Shown in pieces: positions 59,258 through 64,000 of a DNA stretch of 64,000 nucleotides; the first letter of the stretch is position 1, and every line of letters starts with the position of its first letter. The notes beneath the pieces are model-generated. The model was given only the letters and a program-made list of their open reading frames with translations. It made no database searches and had not been told where the DNA came from. Both the position numbers and the translations under genes were made by a program. This DNA is from Brevundimonas sp. UBA4553 (GTDB taxonomy: Bacteria > Pseudomonadota > Alphaproteobacteria > Caulobacterales > Caulobacteraceae). The stretch lies in contig NZ_DGLD01000019.1 in NCBI RefSeq assembly GCF_002387245.1, positions 124,001-188,000 on the forward strand. Reading direction: 5' to 3'.

Positions 59258-59321
59258 GATGGCTCCGTTTGGTTTGCGAAGAAAAGGGCCGGACCGCTTG
59301 CGCGGTCCGGCCAGCGTCCGA

Positions 59322-59972
59322 TCAGGCGGCTTTCGGGGCGTCGGGGAGGTCGCGCGTCGAGAAATACCAGTCGGTGTAGACGTAACCCTCGGAAGCGCGA
59401 GCCTCGGCCGCCTCGGCGGTCTTGGGCGGAGGGACGATAGCCGGTTGGCCAGGGCGCCAGTTCTCAGGCGTCGCGACCCCGTTGGCGTCGGACGCCTGGA
59501 GCGCGGTGAGCAGCCGAACGAACTCTTCGATGCTGCGGCCATTGCTCATGGGATAGTAGACCATGGCGCGCAGCTTGCCTTCCGGATCGATCAGGAAGGT
59601 GGCGCGAACAGCCGAGGTGTCGGCCGCCCCGGGGTGGATCATCCCGTAGGCCTGGGCCACCTCCATCTTCAGATCCTCGATGATGGGGAAAGGGATTTGG
59701 ACGCCGAACTTCTCCTTGATGTTCCGGGTCCAGGCCAGGTGCGAGAAGATGCTGTCGATGGAGAGCCCCAGGAGCTCGCAGTTCATGGCGGCGAACTCAT
59801 CCGCGTGCTTGGCGAAGCCGATGAACTCGGTCGTGCAGACCGGGGTGAAGTCCGACGGATGGGAGAAGAGGATCAGCCATCTGCCGCGGTAATCGGCCAG
59901 GCTGCGATCCCCGTGCGTGGTGCGGGCGTGAAAGTCGGGGGCGGGTTCGTTGAGGCGGGGCAGTCCGGTCAT
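59322..59972 (-). CDS. 1-Cys/Prx6-type peroxiredoxin
   Basis: A 216-residue peroxiredoxin closely related to the one at 54556. LFSHPSDFTPVCTTEF has the peroxidatic Cys and TFLIDPEGKLRAMVYYPMSNGRSIEEFVRLL the second half. AAGGAG lies upstream of ATG 59972. It is the first gene of peroxiredoxin-MBL-AcfC-LDT, preceded by an AT-rich promoter region. Confidence 0.94.
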   Translation of the reverse strand: MTGLPRLNEPAPDFHARTTHGDRSLADYRGRWLILFSHPSDFTPVCTTEFIGFAKHADEFAAMNCELLGLSIDSIFSHLAWTRNIKEKFGVQIPFPIIEDLKMEVAQAYGMIHPGAADTSAVRATFLIDPEGKLRAMVYYPMSNGRSIEEFVRLLTALQASDANGVATPENWRPGQPAIVPPPKTAEAAEARASEGYVYTDWYFSTRDLPDAPKAA

Positions 59973-60002
59973 GTCGATGTCTCCTTCAGACGCCCCATTG
60001 AA

Positions 60003-60030
60003 CACTTACATACACACTTACACAAAATAA
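60003..60030. promoter_or_regulatory. AT-rich promoter with a direct repeat before the second peroxiredoxin
   Basis: CACTTACA occurs at 60003-60010 and again at 60015-60022, followed by CAAAATAAT. The repeat distance of twelve bases is close to one helical turn. It resembles the AT-rich gap before the first peroxiredoxin and may be a shared SqrR target. Confidence 0.35.
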
Positions 60031-60071
60031 TAGTTCTTATGGCCAGGGAAGGTTCCGTCTATGCCGAGCCG

Positions 60072-60596
60072 TCAGTTCACAACCAGGGCATATCCAGCCT
60101 GCTGGTGGTGGATGACCGTCATCAGGGCGGCGAGATCGACGCTCACGCCCGGTTCGAGGTCGGCTTGCGCGATGCCGTTCCCCGCCATGGCCTGGCCGCA
60201 CAGCCGAACCTGGACGCCGGCGGCGATGAGGCTGCGGATCAGGGCGCTGTTGGGATTGGCGTCGCCCTTGCCTCGCGCGGCCCAGGCGGCGTCGGACAGG
60301 ACCGCAGGGGTGGCTGCGCCGTGTAACACGACGACGATCTGACGCTGGTCGGCGTCCACGCCGCCCGCCGCCAGCATATTCGCCAGCCGCGCAACGCGAT
60401 CCAGCCCCTTCAGCGGCCTGTCGTCCGGACCGCCCTGGGAGACGTCGAAGATGACCCGATAGACGCGCGACGGATCCGCCTGTTCGCCGGCCTCGGGCAG
60501 GGGCTTGAAGCCGCCGAAGCCAGAGACAGCCTGGGCGAAGCTTGGGGAGGCCGCCAGGGAGGCGGCCAGGGACAGGGCGAGGAGGAGGGTTTTCAT
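60072..60596 (-). CDS. Secreted DsrE-family protein
   Basis: A 174-residue protein with a signal peptide (LLLALSLAASLAASPSFAQ) and a DsrE/DsrF-like domain: YRVIFDVSQGG, RQIVVVLHGAATPA and VQVRLCGQAMAGNGI, the latter with the single Cys where DsrE carries sulfur. Proteins of this sort handle persulfides in sulfur oxidation. It is last of TlpA-Dsb-SoxB-methyltransferase-DsrE. Confidence 0.87.
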   Translation of the reverse strand: MKTLLLALSLAASLAASPSFAQAVSGFGGFKPLPEAGEQADPSRVYRVIFDVSQGGPDDRPLKGLDRVARLANMLAAGGVDADQRQIVVVLHGAATPAVLSDAAWAARGKGDANPNSALIRSLIAAGVQVRLCGQAMAGNGIAQADLEPGVSVDLAALMTVIHHQQAGYALVVN

Positions 60597-60625
60597 GGCG
60601 GGTTCCGGTGTGCGGGCGCTGGGGG

Positions 60626-61258
60626 TCAGGGACGGCGGGCGACGAGATCGATCAGGGCGGACCGGCCGCTATGGCCGGCGCCTTCGGAGACGTCGCTGTC
60701 GTGGCTATTCAGATGCAGGATGTCGAAGTCGGCGAAGGCGTCGCGGAGCAGCGCCTCGGTGTAGAGGTTCTCGACCTGCCCCGGGCCGCCCGTTCCATAG
60801 GCGATCTGTTCCGGCCGATAGCCCTGCAGCAGGATCAGGCCGCCAGGCTTCACGGCCGCCTTCATACGCTCGAAAATTCGGTCGCGCAGGGGAGGCGGGG
60901 CGAACTGAATGAAGACGGCGACCACGACGTCGAAGGCGTCCTGCGGCCAGGCCCAGGTCTCGAGGTCCGCCACCTGAGCGTCCAGTGTGACCCCGCGTCG
61001 CTCGGCCAGGGCGAGGGCCTTCTCGATCGCGCGTGGGGCGATATCCGTGGTGGTGACGGCCAGACCCTGTTCGGCGAGCCACACGCCGTTTCGCCCCTCG
61101 CCATCGGCGACCGCCAGAGCGGTCATGCCGGGCTGGAGCCGCGCGATCTGAGCGGCCAGAAAGGCGTTGGGCGTCTCGCCGAACAGATAGTCCTGGCGGT
61201 CATAGCGGCTGTTCCAGAAGTCGCGGGCGGCGACGGAGTCCATAAGGTGTTCCTTCAT
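60626..61258 (-). CDS. Class I SAM-dependent methyltransferase
   Basis: A 210-residue protein with the Rossmann methyltransferase fold: GMTALAVADGEGRNGVWLAEQG is motif I, TTTDIAPRAI motif II and VVVAVFIQFAPP motif IV. It resembles TehB-type thiol or tellurite methyltransferases; the substrate is unknown. ATG 61258 overlaps the SoxB-like stop (ATGA), while an ATG five codons later has a better ribosome site. Confidence 0.88.
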   Translation of the reverse strand: MKEHLMDSVAARDFWNSRYDRQDYLFGETPNAFLAAQIARLQPGMTALAVADGEGRNGVWLAEQGLAVTTTDIAPRAIEKALALAERRGVTLDAQVADLETWAWPQDAFDVVVAVFIQFAPPPLRDRIFERMKAAVKPGGLILLQGYRPEQIAYGTGGPGQVENLYTEALLRDAFADFDILHLNSHDSDVSEGAGHSGRSALIDLVARRP

Positions 61259-62682
61259 ATGATGAGGACGCTCGCAGGCAGATCGGTCTCGCCGGGCGTA
61301 TGGTCGGCGAACCAGGATTCAAGCGCGCCCACAGTGTCGATGTCGAGCGTCCGGCGGTCTCGCCCGTAACGTTCGGGCACCCCCTGGGCGGTGACGAAGG
61401 CCACCGGATAGTCCGCCTCCGGCTCGACAGGGCGGTCCCCGACCAGCAGGCGATCAAGGCGCTGCCCCTTGGGATTCTCCAGCTTCACAAAGGCCGTGAG
61501 GCCCCGGCAGCGTTTGATGTAGCCGCCCATCTGCGCGTAGGGGTCGGCGGCGAAGGTGCGCTCAAGATTCTCTTCCAGCATCGCCTTCAACTCGGCTCCG
61601 GTCAGCGTCGTGCGCGAGATGGGCGGGTTCATCGGCGCCATATTGTAGAGGTCGCCCAGAGTGACCGGGCCCGGTGCGACGGGCGCGCCGTATCGCCAGC
61701 CGTTCGAGAAGGCGATGTCCACGCCCGCCGCCTGCGCCGCAGCCGCCAGCAGGACGTCGTCCATCGGCGCGCTGGCCATGGCGTAGCGGTGAAGGGGGAT
61801 GGCCGTGCGGGCGATGACGCGCGCCAGACGTTCCCGCTCGGGAGCCAGGGCCGTCTCCACCAAGCCGGCGACTTGATCGTCTTGGGGGCCAGCGTCCACG
61901 GCTATGAGCCGATGGCGGCGCAGGGACACGCGGCCGTCTGCGATCTCCAGGTCCAGCCGGCCGATATAGGCGCCGTGGCAGCCGGACTGAATGATCAGGG
62001 TGTCGCCGACGCGGGCCGGCTCGTGCAGGCGGTTATGGGTGTGGCCGCTCAGGATCACGTCGACGCCCGGCGTCTCGGCGGCCAGCTTGAGATCCTGCGG
62101 AAAGCCCAGGTGGGACAGCAGGACGACCAGATCGACCTTCTCCTCGCGGAGCTGGTGCAGTTGCTCCCGGGCTTCGGCCACACCCATTTCAAACCGCACG
62201 CCTTCAGAGAAGGCGGGGGGCATGGTTTTGTCGACGATAGGGCAGGCCAGGCCGATCACGCCGATCCTCAGACCGCCGCGCTCGAACACCCATCGCCCGT
62301 CGAACACCGGCGCGCCGTCATCTTTGCGAAAGACATTGGCGGCCAGGACGGGATACTCCAGTCGCGCCGCCAAAGCCTTGAACCCCGCCGGGCCATAGGC
62401 GAACTCCCAGTGCGCCGTCATGGCGTCGATCTTCAGGGCGTTCATGATCGGAACCAGCGCCTCGCCCCGGCTCGCGACGGCGACCCGCGTGCCATGGAAG
62501 GTGTCGCCGTTATCCAGGGTCAGGCACGGACCTTCGGCGCGCGCCTCTTCGAAGAGACGGGCGATGCGGGCGACCCCGCCCAGCCGTTCGACCCGCCAGC
62601 CGCCTTCGGTGCGCACCAGTTCGGGATGCGGCTCGAGATAGCCGTGCAGGTCGTTCAGCTGGAGCAGGGTCAGGGTGGTCAT
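61255..62682 (-). CDS. SoxB-like / 5'-nucleotidase-family metallophosphatase
   Basis: A 475-residue two-domain enzyme. LLQLNDLHGYLEPH, LTLDNGDTFHGT, LSHLGFPQD and ILSGHTHNRLHEP are the calcineurin-type metal motifs; the usual GNHEFD is replaced by AHWEFAYG, the form found in the thiosulfohydrolase SoxB. The second domain starts near NPPISRTTLTGAELK. No signal peptide is visible, unlike periplasmic SoxB. With DsrE and Dsb/TlpA neighbours a sulfur role is likely, but a nucleotidase role is not excluded. Confidence 0.82.
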   Translation of the reverse strand: MTTLTLLQLNDLHGYLEPHPELVRTEGGWRVERLGGVARIARLFEEARAEGPCLTLDNGDTFHGTRVAVASRGEALVPIMNALKIDAMTAHWEFAYGPAGFKALAARLEYPVLAANVFRKDDGAPVFDGRWVFERGGLRIGVIGLACPIVDKTMPPAFSEGVRFEMGVAEAREQLHQLREEKVDLVVLLSHLGFPQDLKLAAETPGVDVILSGHTHNRLHEPARVGDTLIIQSGCHGAYIGRLDLEIADGRVSLRRHRLIAVDAGPQDDQVAGLVETALAPERERLARVIARTAIPLHRYAMASAPMDDVLLAAAAQAAGVDIAFSNGWRYGAPVAPGPVTLGDLYNMAPMNPPISRTTLTGAELKAMLEENLERTFAADPYAQMGGYIKRCRGLTAFVKLENPKGQRLDRLLVGDRPVEPEADYPVAFVTAQGVPERYGRDRRTLDIDTVGALESWFADHTPGETDLPASVLII

Positions 62683-62690
62683 GGTCAGTC

Positions 62691-63365
62691 TCAGCGCAGC
62701 GGTTGTCCGGAGCGGATACGACCGATCACGGCTTCGAGTTGCGCCTGGGGCATGCCGCCGGGGATCAGATTGCCGTTGATGATAAAGGCGGGCGTGCCCT
62801 GCAGGGCCAGGGCCGCCGCTTCTCGGCCGTTTCGGTCGAGCACCGCGTCGATGTCTGCGCGGTGATCGGCCAGGTCCTGATTCAGGCGCGCCATGTCCAC
62901 GCCGGCCGACTGGACCAGACGCGTGATGTCCGCCTGGTCGCCGATGCGCCACGGCGACAGCATGAAGGCGTTATGGACGGCCTCGTATTTGCCCTGATAA
63001 CCGGCGGCGAGGGCGGTCCGGGCGGCGGTCTCCGAGACGTCGCCGAAGATCGGCCAGTCCTTGTACAGGACGCGCACCTTGGGGTCCGCCTTCAGCAGGC
63101 CGTCGATCTCCGGCTGCATCTTCTTGCAGTAGGGGCAGTTGTAATCGACGAAGCCGATGATGGTTACATCGGCGTTTTCGGCGCCGATGAAGGGCGCTGC
63201 TGGGTTGCGCAGCAGATCGTTGAATCCGACCTGAGCGATGGCCGGCATGTCCTGTCCAGAGGCTGCGGAAGGATTGGCGGGCGCCGCGCCGTTGTCGGCG
63301 TCGGCGGGGCCGCAGGCGGCGAGCGCCAGAACGGCGGCGAGGGCAGGGGCGAAGGTGCGGTTCAT
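62691..63365 (-). CDS. DsbA/DsbG-type thiol-disulfide lipoprotein
   Basis: A 224-residue lipoprotein (lipobox LALAAC) with a DsbA-fold thioredoxin domain. FVDYNCPYCKKMQPEI has the active CxxC, and GTPAFIINGNLIPG the cis-Pro loop. It moves electrons in the periplasm, probably keeping SoxB-type or DsrE proteins reduced or oxidised. It begins 22 bases after the TlpA gene. Confidence 0.92.
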   Translation of the reverse strand: MNRTFAPALAAVLALAACGPADADNGAAPANPSAASGQDMPAIAQVGFNDLLRNPAAPFIGAENADVTIIGFVDYNCPYCKKMQPEIDGLLKADPKVRVLYKDWPIFGDVSETAARTALAAGYQGKYEAVHNAFMLSPWRIGDQADITRLVQSAGVDMARLNQDLADHRADIDAVLDRNGREAAALALQGTPAFIINGNLIPGGMPQAQLEAVIGRIRSGQPLR

Positions 63366-63387
63366 GGAAGCTCCGTGAGGCGAAGGG

Positions 63388-64000
63388 TCAGTGCAGACGC
63401 GCGATTTCGGTCGCGATCTGTTCGGGGGCGATTTCCCCCATGTGGGCCTTGGCCAGACGGCCGTCGGCGTGGAGGAACAGGGTCACCGGAATGCCGGCCG
63501 TGCCGTAGTGGCGCGGCACCGCCATGGCCTCGTCGAACAGCACATGGTCGAGGGCCAGCCCCTGGCTCTGAAGAAAGGCCCGAACGCCGGCTTCGCCCTC
63601 GCCCTGGTTGACGAAGAGGAAGCGCACATTCGGATGGGCTTTCTCGGCCTGGGCCAAAGCCGGCATCTCTCGTCGGCACGGCGGGCACCATGTGGCCCAG
63701 AGATTGATCACCGTGGGCCGGTCGCCCGGAGCGGAGAGGTCAATTGGCGGGGCGTCCATCGCGGCCAGGGTCAGGGCGGGCGGCGCCATGGGCTGCGTCG
63801 CCGAGGCCAACTGATGGGCGGTGGTCCAAACCAGGGCGCTGGCCAGCACAGGCGCAATGGCCCAGGCACGTTCGCGCGTCGTGCGCAGCAGCAGGATCGT
63901 GGCCAGGATCACGACCGGCGCGATCCAGATCCAGCTGAACCCGCCCTGCCAGATCGCGAGCGCTCGCCACGGGTCGGCCCCGAAATACTCCCAGTGCGTC
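63388..64000 (-). CDS. TlpA-like thioredoxin with a membrane N-terminus, partial
   Basis: The gene runs off the right end of the window. The visible 203 codons begin inside a membrane region (WRALAIWQGGFSWIWIAPVV and more helices) and continue into a thioredoxin domain with WATWCPPCRREMP and the cis-Pro loop GIPVTLFLHADG. Relatives have a multi-helix Lgt-like anchor before TlpA; the first helices are missing here. It supplies reducing power to periplasmic partners. Confidence 0.88.
   Translation of the reverse strand, partial: THWEYFGADPWRALAIWQGGFSWIWIAPVVILATILLLRTTRERAWAIAPVLASALVWTTAHQLASATQPMAPPALTLAAMDAPPIDLSAPGDRPTVINLWATWCPPCRREMPALAQAEKAHPNVRFLFVNQGEGEAGVRAFLQSQGLALDHVLFDEAMAVPRHYGTAGIPVTLFLHADGRLAKAHMGEIAPEQIATEIARLH

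Noticed and set aside
1..64000. CRISPR arrays, tRNA/rRNA genes, integrases or insertion sequences
   Set aside because: None was seen by eye in either strand; island status therefore stays an inference from gene content only.

Overview
The window is GC-rich, densely packed alphaproteobacterial DNA. The protein family mix and the style of the genes best fit a caulobacter-type organism (Brevundimonas, Caulobacter or Phenylobacterium), but this is inference from gene content because no rRNA or other phylogenetic marker is present. Almost everything encodes metal, metalloid or sulfide defence. I see no integrase, transposase, CRISPR array, tRNA or rRNA, so island or plasmid status cannot be decided from the sequence.

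Left part (1-15 kb): a small LuxR-type regulator and an NTF2-like protein; an arsenic block (SBF-type arsenic transporter gene, then arsR-arsC-acr3-arsN2-arsH with overlapping stops and starts and an 11-bp inverted repeat over the arsR start); a frameshifted NAD+ synthetase; a cytochrome c/FTR1 iron permease fusion with a Fur-like box; lipoamide dehydrogenase; a CYP152-type P450; and a lead/cadmium-type module (MerR-family regulator, broken MAPEG gene, lspA with a textbook 19-bp-spacer MerR-family promoter, decayed CDF transporter).

Middle part (15-33 kb): a czcCBA efflux operon with a small His/Cys protein in front and a CDF-like membrane protein, an ICMT-like protein, a P1B-4 ATPase (SPC motif), a DUF305 protein and an acyltransferase behind. 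Then come a Zur-like regulator divergent from a P1B-2 ATPase (cadA/zntA), DUF411, a four-helix copper-binding protein, and a short mercury cassette (merR, merT, GDCCVxC protein, VOC protein) without merP or merA.

Copper part (33-46.5 kb): cnrYXH-like signalling genes upstream of copA-copB-copC on the minus strand, an acyltransferase-DUF411-NTF2 set on the plus strand, Cys-rich mini-proteins, copC-copD, DUF305 proteins, and a copper P1B-1 ATPase divergent from csoR with two CsoR-type operators between them.

Right part (46.5-64 kb): one ten-gene minus-strand operon joins sulfide oxidation (persulfide dioxygenase, YeeE-type transporters, rhodanese/phosphatase-like protein, sulfide:quinone oxidoreductase, TSUP exporter) to a cyanide-insensitive cydAB oxidase, and ends at a strong intrinsic terminator. 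Facing it are peroxiredoxin, the persulfide sensor SqrR/BigR and a cupin. A second minus-strand group holds TlpA, DsbA/G, a SoxB-like enzyme, a methyltransferase, DsrE, a second peroxiredoxin/MBL pair, an AcfC-like binding protein and an L,D-transpeptidase.

Several genes are broken or altered: nadE and MAPEG (each repairable by one G), a CDF gene, a TAG-interrupted periplasmic protein, an NTF2-like remnant, and an ArsC whose catalytic cysteine codon reads serine.
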